The notes under the pieces are model-generated. The model saw only the letters and a program-made list of their open reading frames with translations. It was not told where the DNA came from and ran no database searches. A stretch of DNA of 21,479 nucleotides, taken from positions 1-21,479 of the forward strand of contig CAYRHN010000032.1 of NCBI GenBank assembly GCA_964424115.1, given 5' to 3'. This document shows, in pieces, positions 1-7,518 of this stretch (the stretch's first letter is position 1; every line of letters starts with the position of its first letter). Origin of the DNA: CAYRHN01 sp964424115. Lineage in GTDB: Bacteria > Chloroflexota > Anaerolineae > Anaerolineales > Anaerolineaceae. The translations under genes were made by a program, and so were the position numbers.

Positions 1-325
1 TCCCCACGCTTGCACGGGAGCGGCGCGGGAAAACGCCCCCCGCATGTGGCCCCCCTGGTTGAATTTTGGGGGGGGGGTTGGGGGGGGGGGGGGGGGGGGG
101 GGGTTGTGGGGTAAGGGATGGTTTGGCCGCCTGGGGGGTCTTGGTGGGTAAGGGCGGGCGGGTAGGCTTTTCGGTGGGCTGGGGGCGGGTGGGTTTGGGC
201 GGGCGCGCGGTGAGGGTGGCCTCTACCCTGGGAAGAGGGGTGTTAGCCGCTGGAGGAGTGGCGCATCCCGCAGCCAAACAGAGGATCAAGAACAAGATCA
301 ATGCCGAATAGAGTTTGCGTAACAT
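1..325 (-). CDS. Truncated secreted lipoprotein with Pro/Thr-rich linker
   Basis: Reading the minus strand from the ATG at 325-323, the frame is open to the window edge, so only the N-terminus (about 108 residues) is present. A GGAGG ribosome binding site lies 5 bases upstream. The protein starts MLRKLYSALILFLILCLAAGC: a basic n-region, a hydrophobic core and a lipobox L-A-A-G-C with the lipidated Cys at residue 21. A linker rich in Pro, Thr, Lys and Arg follows (motifs such as KPTRP and PTEKPTRPP), then a run of eight Pro encoded by a 24-C homopolymer. It lies 38 bases downstream of the next lipoprotein gene in the same direction, so the two are probably co-transcribed. The functional domain is missing, so the role is unknown. 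Sequence beyond the homopolymer (below about 68) may be frame-shifted by assembly error. Confidence 0.72.
   Translation of the reverse strand, partial: MLRKLYSALILFLILCLAAGCATPPAANTPLPRVEATLTARPPKPTRPQPTEKPTRPPLPTKTPQAAKPSLTPQPPPPPPPPNPPPKIQPGGPHAGGVFPRRSRASVG
68..103. repeat. Poly-G tract (G10-TT-G24) at contig edge
   Basis: Ten G, two T and then 24 G on the plus strand. On the minus strand it encodes the polyproline part of the truncated lipoprotein and keeps its frame. Such a tract is prone to sequencing and replication slippage, so its exact length is not trustworthy. Confidence 0.9.
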
Positions 326-363
326 GGGTGCCTCCAGAATTGAATAGCGGTTCGAGAAATGGC

Positions 364-1620
364 TCAGGGGAACACTTCCACGCGCTGGATCATCCCTTCG
401 AAGAATTCGATATACCAGAAGTTCTTGCCGTCGAAGCAGCCATCCCAACCGTTGATCTCGAATTTGTGGACGGATAACGGATCGCCACTGTCAAGATCAA
501 TTTCCACCAAGCCTTTTTCAGACCAGGAATAGACCCACAACTTGCCGTTCACGAAATCCATCGAATCATAAGAGCCCTGGGTGGTGCGCAGGATGGAACC
601 GTCTTGCGGAGAGAGCTGGTAGAGGTTTTTGTCGCCGGTGGCCCAGACCTTATCATTCACCAGGAGCAAGTGGTGGATATTGTCGTCAAAATAATATTGC
701 GCCGCGACATACGGCGGATCGGCAGGTTCCACCACGTAGACGAGACCCTGGTGGTCGAGGATCCAATAGCGGTGATCCACTTCGGCTATTGCATAGACCG
801 TGGGTTCCCAGTAGAGCAGGTCCATCAGGCGCCACTGGTATTTGATCTCGTAATCATCCGGATCGCGCCCGACAAGGAAATCCCCGGTGTCGGGGGCATA
901 GAAATCGCCGATGGTCTCCTGGTCCCAAACCAGGCCGCCGGCAGCCCAGGGTCCGTTGACCCACAGGGCATCCTCTTCTTCGAAGACCTTGAGGGTTTGC
1001 TGCGGATAAGCATTGTGAGGATCGGCTACCGCCAGGTTCCTCATCAGGCTCATCCACAGGTCGTCGTAGGCACAGGTGACGGTATCGGTCAGTCCACGGT
1101 CGTTGTTCAAATGGCCTTTTTCGTATACGGTAGCAGGATCGAAGAGGACCTGCCAGGTAAACGCGCCGACAATGCCGTCCACATACCATCCCTGGGAAGA
1201 TTGAAATTCCTTGACCGCTCTCAGGGTATTGCCGCCGAAGATGCCGTCGGCCTCCCCGACCTGGTCATAACCCAGGTCAAGCAGGCGGAGCTGCAATGCC
1301 AGAACATCGTCGCCGTAGAGGTACGGATCGGCCAACTGGAGGGTGCGCCGGAAAACGGCCGGGGTGGAGGTGGCAGCAGACGGGCGCAGGGTAGCGGTAG
1401 CTTGCGGGGAGGGGGTCCAGGTGAGGGTGGGGGGTAAGGGCGTGGCGGTGGGGGTGGAAGTAGACGGCAGGGGGGCGCGGGTGGAGGTGGGTGGGAGCGT
1501 TGGAGTGGGCGGAATGGGCGTGGCAGAGGGGGCAGCGCAGGCGGCCAATCCGAACATAACCAGCGCCAGAGAAACGGAGGTACAAATCCCAAAAGAACGG
1601 GTGCGTCTTGAGGGGAACAA
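364..1620 (-). CDS. Lipoprotein with peptidoglycan-binding domain and propeller-like C-terminus
   Basis: 418 residues from a TTG start with an AGG element 5 bases upstream; no later ATG would keep the signal peptide intact. The N-terminus has Arg residues, a hydrophobic stretch and a lipobox G-L-A-A-C with Cys at residue 28. Residues about 30-88 are a Thr/Pro/Ser linker of the kind common in Chloroflexota secreted proteins. Residues about 93-162 resemble a PG_binding_1 domain, with the motifs VLALQLRLLDLGY, GEADGIFGGNTLRAV and DGIVGAFTWQVL. The remaining 250 residues have short repeated W/Y-rich strands (LVNDKVWATG, FVNGKLWVYSW) suggesting a degenerate beta-propeller; that is inference. It probably sits on the outer face of the membrane, bound to cell wall. 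A promoter is seen at 1680-1708. The substrate is unknown. Confidence 0.88.
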   Translation of the reverse strand: MFPSRRTRSFGICTSVSLALVMFGLAACAAPSATPIPPTPTLPPTSTRAPLPSTSTPTATPLPPTLTWTPSPQATATLRPSAATSTPAVFRRTLQLADPYLYGDDVLALQLRLLDLGYDQVGEADGIFGGNTLRAVKEFQSSQGWYVDGIVGAFTWQVLFDPATVYEKGHLNNDRGLTDTVTCAYDDLWMSLMRNLAVADPHNAYPQQTLKVFEEEDALWVNGPWAAGGLVWDQETIGDFYAPDTGDFLVGRDPDDYEIKYQWRLMDLLYWEPTVYAIAEVDHRYWILDHQGLVYVVEPADPPYVAAQYYFDDNIHHLLLVNDKVWATGDKNLYQLSPQDGSILRTTQGSYDSMDFVNGKLWVYSWSEKGLVEIDLDSGDPLSVHKFEINGWDGCFDGKNFWYIEFFEGMIQRVEVFP

Positions 1621-1679
1621 AATAACCTGCCTTAGCGGAAAAGATATTTGGTGGATGAACAGACCAGGGGCCTGCTCTT

Positions 1680-1708
1680 ATCATATATGGATTGCGGGGG
1701 AAAGTCAA
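1680..1708 (-). promoter_or_regulatory. Sigma-70-type promoter of the lipoprotein gene
   Basis: On the minus strand TTGACT (1708-1703) is separated by 17 bases from TATGAT (1685-1680). The predicted transcript start is near 1673, giving a leader of about 50 bases before the TTG start at 1620. Confidence 0.7.
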
Positions 1709-1749
1709 CCGACGTGATGAATCCGGGGATATTCAATCCGAAGCCTGCG

Positions 1750-2370
1750 TTACGGGGTGGAAAGCAGGTCTTTCAGCAGGGGTAGGGCAGCCGTGATGGC
1801 GCGGGCGCGGTGGCTGCGGCGATTTTTCTCGCTGGAGCTCAGCTCGGCCATGGTCAGGCCTAGTTCAGGGAGGAGGAAGATGGGATCGTAGCCAAAACCA
1901 CCGCTGCCGCGTTCTTGCGGGATAACCTCGCCAAAGCAATCACCTTCGGCAAAATGGAGGCGGGGCTCTTTTCTCCCCGGCACTGCGATGGCGATGGCGG
2001 CGTGGAAATGGGCCGTCCATGGGCGGGGAAGGTGTTGCAAGCGTTCCAACAGGTAGTGACGGCGGGTGGCGTCGTCCGGCTTACCCTGAAAGCCGGGCGG
2101 GGCATAGCGGGCAGAATAGAGGCCGGGCTGACCGCCCAGGGCGTCCACTTCCAGACCGGAGTCGTCGGCCAGGGTGAGCAGCCCGCCGGCCAGGCAAAAG
2201 GCGCGTGCCTTGAGGGCGGCATTCTCGGCATAGGTGCGGCCGTGTTCTTCTACATCCAGGCGCAGGCCGAGATCAACCGGCAGGCACAGTTGGATGGGCA
2301 AATCGGCCAGCAGTTCCTGCATTTCGACCAGTTTTCCGGGATTGTTGGAGGCAAGCAAGAGGGTTGTCAT
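1750..2370 (-). CDS. rdgB: Non-canonical purine NTP pyrophosphatase, RdgB/HAM1 family
   Basis: 206 residues, full length for the family. It hydrolyses dITP, dXTP and ITP to the monophosphate plus pyrophosphate, keeping deaminated purines out of DNA and RNA in the cytoplasm. Family motifs are present in order: ASNNPGKLVEM at the N-terminus (phosphate/base binding), LADDSGLEVDALGGQPGLYSARY (catalytic acidic region, about residues 66-88), and GFGYDPIF near residue 160, followed by the SSSEKNRRSHRA-type C-terminal motif (family form typically E-K-N-x-x-S-H-R). The ATG at 2370 has AGGA 8 bases upstream. It is divergent from yceD, with a shared 150-base intergenic region holding a palindrome at 2388-2403. 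The lipoprotein downstream has its own promoter. Confidence 0.95.
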   Translation of the reverse strand: MTTLLLASNNPGKLVEMQELLADLPIQLCLPVDLGLRLDVEEHGRTYAENAALKARAFCLAGGLLTLADDSGLEVDALGGQPGLYSARYAPPGFQGKPDDATRRHYLLERLQHLPRPWTAHFHAAIAIAVPGRKEPRLHFAEGDCFGEVIPQERGSGGFGYDPIFLLPELGLTMAELSSSEKNRRSHRARAITAALPLLKDLLSTP

Positions 2371-2387
2371 TCAAAGAGTCCTATTTA

Positions 2388-2403
2388 TATGAATAAATTC
2401 ATA
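2388..2403. promoter_or_regulatory. 16-bp palindrome, candidate operator between divergent genes
   Basis: TATGAATAAATTCATA is a perfect inverted repeat (7-bp arms, AA centre). It sits 5 bases upstream of the -35 box of the yceD-sigma factor promoter and about 17 bases upstream of the rdgB start codon, where it overlaps the probable rdgB -10 region (TATAAA on the minus strand, 2389-2384). The position would let a dimeric regulator act on both directions. No cognate regulator is visible in the window. Confidence 0.4.
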
Positions 2404-2408
2404 AAAAC

Positions 2409-2437
2409 TTGACGCGATGGAAAGTGTGTGCTATAAT
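2409..2437 (+). promoter_or_regulatory. Strong sigma-70-type promoter for yceD, sigma factor and WD40 lipoprotein
   Basis: TTGACG (2409-2414), a 17-base spacer and TATAAT (2432-2437). The transcript start is predicted near 2444, leaving a leader of about 77 AT-rich bases before the ATG at 2521. No other promoter is evident before the sigma factor gene, so this one probably drives all three genes. Confidence 0.8.
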
Positions 2438-2520
2438 AACACCGTTCATTATATATCATATCGGCTTTGTAAGATTTTATTGTTAGGTTAAGTTTTTTGG
2501 ATTTAAACAGGCCCTGTTCT

Positions 2521-3015
2521 ATGTCCACTGGTAACTCCCGTTTTCCTTTACGTATTAATGTTGGATTTTTACTCAACACTCCGATTGGAACCAGCCGGGA
2601 TATTCATTTCGAGTTCCCGTCTCTCAACCTGGCCGAGGATTTCTCGGTCAGCGATTTTAAGGGGGTGGTGCGGTTGACCCGCACGCCGCAAGGCATCCTG
2701 GTTCAGATGACCGTGGATACAGCGGTGCATGCTGAATGCGTGCGCTGCCTGACCGAGTTCATCCAACCTCTGCACACTTCATTCAGCGAGTTGTACGCCT
2801 TTAAGCCCAATGCTGTCACCGAATCCAACCTGGTACTTTCGGAAGACAGCAACATCAACCTCGCACCGCTGGTGCGAGAATATCTGATCACCGAAATGCC
2901 GATCAAGGCTCTGTGCAAGGAAGATTGCAAGGGGTTATGCACGGTGTGCGGTGAAGATCTGAACGTCAGAACATGTGAGCACGTAAGCGCTGGGATCAAG
3001 TTCGACACAGCGTAA
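2521..3015 (+). CDS. YceD/DUF177 family protein
   Basis: 164 residues from the ATG. A TTG at 2497 would add 8 residues; ATG is preferred because the conserved N-terminal part (LRINVGFLLNTPIGTSRD) then starts at a usual distance. Neither has a strong ribosome binding site. DUF177 proteins are linked to 23S rRNA accumulation in Escherichia coli (YceD) and plants. The conserved middle is seen as LTRTPQGILVQ and AECVRCLTEF. The C-terminal cysteines (C-K-E-D-C-K-G-L-C-T-V-C-G) form a likely metal site. In most bacteria the next gene is rpmF (ribosomal protein L32); here the next gene is a sigma factor, 62 bases on, with no L32 frame between. The C-terminus (CEHVSAGIKFDTA) lacks the D-P-R-x-x-x-L ending often seen in this family. 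Confidence 0.87.
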   Translation: MSTGNSRFPLRINVGFLLNTPIGTSRDIHFEFPSLNLAEDFSVSDFKGVVRLTRTPQGILVQMTVDTAVHAECVRCLTEFIQPLHTSFSELYAFKPNAVTESNLVLSEDSNINLAPLVREYLITEMPIKALCKEDCKGLCTVCGEDLNVRTCEHVSAGIKFDTA

Positions 3016-3077
3016 CTGGCGCGGCTTCAATCTGGAGCCGAAATTCTACAATCGTTCCATGCTTCAGGGAGGTTTCC

Positions 3078-4256
3078 TTGGCAAATCCGGGCAGGCACAG
3101 GCGAAATACTGAAATTTTATCCATGCTGCTTGAAAAAGCAGATGTGCAGGGTTATTTGACCGCGGAAGACCTGATCGAAATTTATCCGGATATCTCTGGT
3201 GATGCGGAGCGGCTGGATGCGATCGTGTTGGCGCTGCGCCGGCGGGGAGTGGATATCTTTGACCAGGATATTTCCACACCTTTTGATGACGAGGAAGAAA
3301 TCTTCCCGGATGAGGCCGAAACTTACAGCGACCTGAGCCCGATCTCCAGCGACGACACGATCGGATTGTATTTGAAAGAGATGTCGCGCGTGCCGCTTTT
3401 GAACGGGGAAGAAGAACTGGACCTGGCGCGCAAGGTGGATGACGGGCGCACCGCACGCCATAAGCTGGCGGAGCTGGGCAAAACCTGCGAACCGCCGCGG
3501 CGCAAAGAGCTGGAAAATCAGGTGGAAGAGGGCCTGCTGGCTCGCGATCATCTGATCAAAGCCAATACCCGCCTGGTGGTGAGTATTGCCAAGCGTTACA
3601 TGGGGCGCGGAGTGCCGTTCCTGGATTTGATCCAGGAGGGGAACCTGGGTCTGATGAAGGCGGTGGAAAAATACGAATACCAGCGCGGTTTCCGCTTCTC
3701 CACTTATGCCACCTGGTGGATTCGCCAGACGATCACCCGCTCGATCGCCGATCAGGGCCGTACGATCCGCGTGCCGGTGCACATGGTGGACCGCATTCGC
3801 CAGCTCTACCGGCAGACGCATGAAATGGAACAGAAATTGGGGCGTGCGCCAACCAATGAAGAGCTGGCAGACGCGATCGGCGTTCCGGCAAACAAAGTGG
3901 ATTGGATGGTGCGAGTTTCCTGGCTGCCGCTTTCGCTGGAAAGCCCGATCAATGACGAGGATGAAGATTCGGAACTGGGGATGTTTGTGGAAGACCAGCT
4001 GACGCCCAGTCCGATGCAATCAACTTATTCGCGCCTGTTGAGCGAGAAGGTGGAAGCAGTGCTGGACACGCTGCCGCCGCGCGAGGCGCGCATTTTGCGT
4101 ATGCGCTTTGGATTGGATGACGGGCGCTCGTACACCCTGGAAGAAGTGGGGCAAAAGTTCGGTCTGACGCGCGAACGCATCCGCCAGATTGAAAGCAAGG
4201 CGCTCAGCCGCCTGCGCCACCCGCGGCGCGCGCGGCAATTGAAGGACTATTTGTGA
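3078..4256 (+). CDS. rpoD: RNA polymerase primary-type sigma factor (RpoD/SigA)
   Basis: 392 residues. The start is TTG, set by AGGGAGGT (3066-3073) 4 bases upstream. It directs RNA polymerase to -10/-35 promoters like those seen in this window. Regions in order: 1.1-like helices at 10-62; acidic spacer at 63-90; region 1.2 at 93-125 (IGLYLKEMSRVPLL); region 2 at 156-236 with the core-binding FLDLIQEGNLGLMKAVEKYE and the melting/-10 helix FRFSTYATWWIRQTITRSIA; region 3 at 237-310; region 4 at 325-392 with the -35-binding helix-turn-helix (EEVGQKFGLTRERIRQIE) and the canonical end RARQLKDYL. The long non-conserved region of proteobacterial RpoD is absent. The region 1.1-like N-terminus and canonical C-terminus argue for the housekeeping factor, but Chloroflexota can carry several SigA-like proteins. 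Its stop codon overlaps the next start. Confidence 0.95.
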   Translation: MANPGRHRRNTEILSMLLEKADVQGYLTAEDLIEIYPDISGDAERLDAIVLALRRRGVDIFDQDISTPFDDEEEIFPDEAETYSDLSPISSDDTIGLYLKEMSRVPLLNGEEELDLARKVDDGRTARHKLAELGKTCEPPRRKELENQVEEGLLARDHLIKANTRLVVSIAKRYMGRGVPFLDLIQEGNLGLMKAVEKYEYQRGFRFSTYATWWIRQTITRSIADQGRTIRVPVHMVDRIRQLYRQTHEMEQKLGRAPTNEELADAIGVPANKVDWMVRVSWLPLSLESPINDEDEDSELGMFVEDQLTPSPMQSTYSRLLSEKVEAVLDTLPPREARILRMRFGLDDGRSYTLEEVGQKFGLTRERIRQIESKALSRLRHPRRARQLKDYL

Positions 4257-6379
4257 GGCGTTGGCGCTGGCTGCCCGCGATCTTGTGCGGGCTGGCGGTG
4301 CTGAGCGCCTGTTTACGTCCCGGGGAGGAGTATCGGCCGGATTCAGCTGCCGCAACGCTGACAGCGGTCAACCGGGTGGCAGAGACGCCCACCGAGCCGG
4401 CAACCGAGCTGCAAGGCAGCCCCACGCCGCGCCACCTGCCAACCGCGGCGCCCACCTCCACGATCACGCTGACCCCCACAACCATCTCGCTCACCCCGCC
4501 GACCGGTTCCCCCTTGCCGACCCTGGGGATCGGCAACCTGGAGCAGGTGAGCCTGCTTAATTCCTGGGGGCGCGGCGAGGTGGGGCGGCTGGCGCTCTCG
4601 CCGGATGGTAAGACGCTGGCGCTTGGAACGCGCCAGGCAATCCTGCTGTATGATGCCGGCAATTATGCTGAATTGCTGACCATCCAGACGCCAGCGCGCC
4701 CGGCTTGCCTGGCTTTTTCGCCAGATGGGCGCTGGTTGGCTGCCGGGCTGGAGAACGGGCGGGTGATGGGCTGGCGGGTAGGGCAGTACACGCGCAGCGC
4801 CTTCGAATTGGAAGGCGGAGGCGGGGCGATCTATTCGGTGGCGTTCTCGCCGGATTCCAGCCGCCTGGCGATGGGCGATTTCCGCAATGTGATGGTGTGG
4901 GAGTTACAGGGAGACAAACCGGCCGGGAAGCCGCAGATGAATGTGATCGCACACGAACAGGCCGTGCGCGCGCTGGCGTTTACCAGCGACGGGCAATACC
5001 TGCTTTCGGCGGGCGGGGATGGAATCGTGCGGGTATGGACGGTGAAAACCGGCAAGCTTTACCGCACCATGTACGGGCATAAGACGCAGATCTTCAGCGC
5101 TGCCTATTCCCCGGCAACGGCTGAAAACGGCTACGGTGGGCTGATCGTCTCGGCTTCGGCGGATGGAAAATTGCGCCTGTGGCTGGCTGCCAACGGCGAT
5201 TTTCTGCGCGAGTTCCAGGCGCACGAGACGTCCATTTGGGCAGCTGTCTTCTCTCCAGACGGGCATACGCTTTTGACAGCGGCAGAGGATGGTTCGCTGC
5301 GGTTGTGGGAACTGCCTACCACCAAGAAGCTGGTGGAGCAAAGTAAGAAATATCAATGGGCGGCGCTGCCTTACACGGAGATCAGCCTGGATGGGCGAGC
5401 TATCAGCGCAGTGTTCAGCCCAGATGGTAGTTGGCTGGCAGCCTCCTCGCCAGAGGCAGGGACTGTGCGCTTCTGGGCGCTGAACGGGGAAACGCCGCAA
5501 GAGAAGGCCGAATTGCCCGGTTTCCTGGGCAGCTTTTCCAGCGCGGCCATTTCGCCGGATGGAAGACTGGCAGCGGCGGGGTTAAACCGCAGGGTGGAAT
5601 TATGGAAGACGGATGACGGAAGCTCCGACCTGCGCCTGGAGGGGGCCTTCAACTGGATCTTTGCCACCGCTTTTTCTCCAGACGGCAGCCTGCTGGCCTC
5701 GGCAGGCGGCGACCACCGCATCTCACTGTGGCGCACATCCGATGGGCAGCGGTTGAACGTGTTGGAAGGACATAACGATTGGGTTTGGACCGTGGCTTTT
5801 GCGCCGAGCGGGCGGCTGCTGGCTTCCGGGTCACAAGACGGCACGCTGCGCTTGTGGCGGGTCTCTCCGCCGGAAAATGCCGGGCCGGAGCGGATCTTAC
5901 AATCGGGGCGGCGGTCGGTGCTGCGGACGGCCTTCTCGCCCGACAGCCTGCACCTGGCAGGGGCGTTCGTGGACGGTTCGGTGGAAATCTATAATGTACT
6001 GGATGGTTCGCTGGAATTTACCCTGCAAGGCCACAACAGCAGCGTGTACGCGCTGGTCTATTCGCCGGACGGAAGCCTGCTGGCAAGTGGATCTTCCGAC
6101 GGGCGGGTGAACCTCTGGCGGGCGTCCAGCGGGGCGTTGTTGTACAGCTTTGAGTTTGACAGCTGGGCAGATTTTATCTTTTTCCTCCCCTCTGGGCAGG
6201 GGCTGGGGGTGGCGGGCGGGCCGGAAGGGCTGGTGCGCTTTTATACGCCCGAAGGGACGCCGCTGAGCCGCTTGCAAGGGCCGGGCGCTCCGCTGGCAGG
6301 CGCGGCGCTCTCTGCGGACGGCAGCCGGCTGCTGCTGGCGACGTTGGATGGGCGGATGTTCGTTTACGGCCTGCCATAA
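4253..6379 (+). CDS. WD40 lipoprotein with about 14 blades
   Basis: 708 residues. The GTG start overlaps the sigma factor stop (GTGA), with GAAGGA 6 bases upstream, so translation is probably coupled. The N-terminus MRRWRWLPAILCGLAVLSAC gives a lipobox L-S-A-C with the lipidated Cys at residue 20. A Thr/Pro linker covers about 30-90. From about residue 95 to the end I count 14 WD40-like units, recognisable by the turn (A)FSPDG and the closing strand (VRVW, LRLW, ISLW, VNLW). That equals two seven-bladed propellers; the last blades end in LVRFY and MFVYG. Several units carry the G-H and S-x-D-G residues of classic WD40 repeats (HNDWVWTVAF, HNSSVYALVY). WD40 domains are protein-interaction platforms and no catalytic motif is seen. 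Presumably anchored outside the cell membrane; partner unknown. Confidence 0.92.
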   Translation: MRRWRWLPAILCGLAVLSACLRPGEEYRPDSAAATLTAVNRVAETPTEPATELQGSPTPRHLPTAAPTSTITLTPTTISLTPPTGSPLPTLGIGNLEQVSLLNSWGRGEVGRLALSPDGKTLALGTRQAILLYDAGNYAELLTIQTPARPACLAFSPDGRWLAAGLENGRVMGWRVGQYTRSAFELEGGGGAIYSVAFSPDSSRLAMGDFRNVMVWELQGDKPAGKPQMNVIAHEQAVRALAFTSDGQYLLSAGGDGIVRVWTVKTGKLYRTMYGHKTQIFSAAYSPATAENGYGGLIVSASADGKLRLWLAANGDFLREFQAHETSIWAAVFSPDGHTLLTAAEDGSLRLWELPTTKKLVEQSKKYQWAALPYTEISLDGRAISAVFSPDGSWLAASSPEAGTVRFWALNGETPQEKAELPGFLGSFSSAAISPDGRLAAAGLNRRVELWKTDDGSSDLRLEGAFNWIFATAFSPDGSLLASAGGDHRISLWRTSDGQRLNVLEGHNDWVWTVAFAPSGRLLASGSQDGTLRLWRVSPPENAGPERILQSGRRSVLRTAFSPDSLHLAGAFVDGSVEIYNVLDGSLEFTLQGHNSSVYALVYSPDGSLLASGSSDGRVNLWRASSGALLYSFEFDSWADFIFFLPSGQGLGVAGGPEGLVRFYTPEGTPLSRLQGPGAPLAGAALSADGSRLLLATLDGRMFVYGLP

Positions 6380-6441
6380 GAAATATACGTTCCTCCACAA
6401 AGCGGTTAAAATACAGAAAATCATAAAGGATTCATGGATCT

Positions 6442-7353
6442 ATGAAACGTGGCGCATGGTCCGCAGCGGCGGCGTACATTATGTGGGGGACTTTCCCGAT
6501 CTACTTTAAGATCTTGAAGGCAGTGCCGCCACTGCAAATGCTGACACACCGCATCGACTGGTCGCTGGTGCTGCTGGTGGGGCTGGTTCTGGCGCGGCGG
6601 GAATGGCGCGAATTCCGGCAGACGGCGCGCGGCGGACGCACGCTGGGGATCTACTTCCTGGCAGCGGTGATGCTGGCGGTCAACTGGGGGGTGTATATTG
6701 CGGCGGTTAACTCGGGGCATGTGGTGGAAGCCAGCCTGGGTTATTTCATCAATCCGCTGATCAATATCCTGTTGGGGGCAACCGTCTTGAGAGAACATCT
6801 GCGCCCGGCCCAATGGGCAGCGATCGGGTTGGCGGCGGCGGGGGTGATCTACCTGACGGTGACCACCGGTGGGGTGCCGTGGATCGGCCTGGTCTTGGCT
6901 TTCAGTTTTGGGTTATACGGGTTGATCAAGCGCCTGGCGCCGCTGGGTCCGCTGCACAGCCTGACATTGGAATCGGCTTTCTTGTTTCTTCCGGCAGTGG
7001 CGTTCCTTATTTTTAGCGAGGTCAACGGAACGGGTGCGTTTGGACACCTGGGGACAGGCATTGACTTGCTGCTGGTACTGGCTGGCCCGGTGACAGTGGC
7101 GCCGCTGCTGTTGTTCTCGGTCGCGGCGCGCAGTATCCCTTTCACGCTGCTGGGGGTGCTGCAATATATCGCGCCCACAGCGCAGTTTTTCCTGGGGGTG
7201 CTGGCATTTGGCGAGCCGTTCTCGCTGGAGCGGGGGATCGGTTTTGGATTGATCTGGGTCGGGCTGCTCATATATACGGTGGAAGGATTTGCGCGCGGAC
7301 GGGGGGCGAAGGTGATCGAACCGCAGAAGAATGAAGAAGCGGAGATCCTTTAA
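6442..7353 (+). CDS. rarD: EamA-family permease, RarD type
   Basis: 303 residues, usual length for RarD, with about ten membrane segments arranged as two EamA repeats. The RarD signature is at the N-terminus (AAAYIMWGTFPIYFKIL and LTHRIDWSLVLL), followed by VNWGVYIAAVNSGHVVEASLGYFINPL and the GEPFSLERGIGFGLIWVGLLIY ending. The family belongs to the drug/metabolite transporter superfamily; RarD is named for chloramphenicol sensitivity, but its physiological substrate is not established. AAAGGA lies 11 bases upstream of the ATG. A three-codon frame (ATG GAT CTA TGA at 6434-6445) overlaps the start, probably by chance. It lies 62 bases after the WD40 gene; a weak -10-like TAAAAT at 6407-6412 could give it its own promoter. 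Confidence 0.9.
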   Translation: MKRGAWSAAAAYIMWGTFPIYFKILKAVPPLQMLTHRIDWSLVLLVGLVLARREWREFRQTARGGRTLGIYFLAAVMLAVNWGVYIAAVNSGHVVEASLGYFINPLINILLGATVLREHLRPAQWAAIGLAAAGVIYLTVTTGGVPWIGLVLAFSFGLYGLIKRLAPLGPLHSLTLESAFLFLPAVAFLIFSEVNGTGAFGHLGTGIDLLLVLAGPVTVAPLLLFSVAARSIPFTLLGVLQYIAPTAQFFLGVLAFGEPFSLERGIGFGLIWVGLLIYTVEGFARGRGAKVIEPQKNEEAEIL

Positions 7354-7376
7354 GCCCCGGAAGGATTCCCCTCCCT

Positions 7377-7400
7377 GTCCCTCCCCAAAGGGGAGGGGAC
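7377..7400. repeat. Intergenic GC-rich palindrome
   Basis: CCCTCCCC (7379-7386), loop AAA, GGGGAGGG (7390-7397), extended by GT/AC across one bulged G. It follows rarD but no U-tract comes after it, so a classic terminator role is doubtful. The left arm shares CTCCCTGTCCCTCCCC exactly with the palindrome near 13042-13057, pointing to a dispersed repeat family. Confidence 0.7.
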
Positions 7401-7459
7401 TATCTATCCTCTAAAGACCTGCCAAAGGAAGGGAATTCGGGTTGGAGAGAGAATAGAGA

Positions 7460-7488
7460 TTGACATTTTAGAATTTTTATTCTATAAT
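7460..7488 (+). promoter_or_regulatory. Perfect-consensus sigma-70-type promoter of the DUF3795 gene
   Basis: TTGACA (7460-7465), exactly 17 bases, TATAAT (7483-7488). The spacer is A/T-rich. Transcript start is predicted near 7495, just upstream of the TAAGGAG ribosome binding site (7504-7510). It is the best match to consensus in the window. Confidence 0.85.
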
Positions 7489-7518
7489 CAATTCATCCCA
7501 ATGTAAGGAGTGTATAAA

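Noticed and set aside
66..311. Gly-rich 81-residue plus-strand frame through the poly-G tract
   Set aside because: It is the antisense of the truncated lipoprotein gene, which has a proper ribosome binding site, signal peptide and lipobox; the Gly run only reflects the homopolymer.
604..1437. 277-residue plus-strand frame
   Set aside because: Antisense to the lipoprotein with clear signal peptide and peptidoglycan-binding motifs; no family features of its own.
3117..4019. 300-residue minus-strand frame antisense to the sigma factor
   Set aside because: The opposite strand encodes an unmistakable sigma factor; this frame has no motif.
6434..6445. Three-codon upstream frame overlapping the rarD start
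   Set aside because: So short that it is likely chance; its ATG is only 3 bases from the AAAGGA site, too close for efficient initiation.
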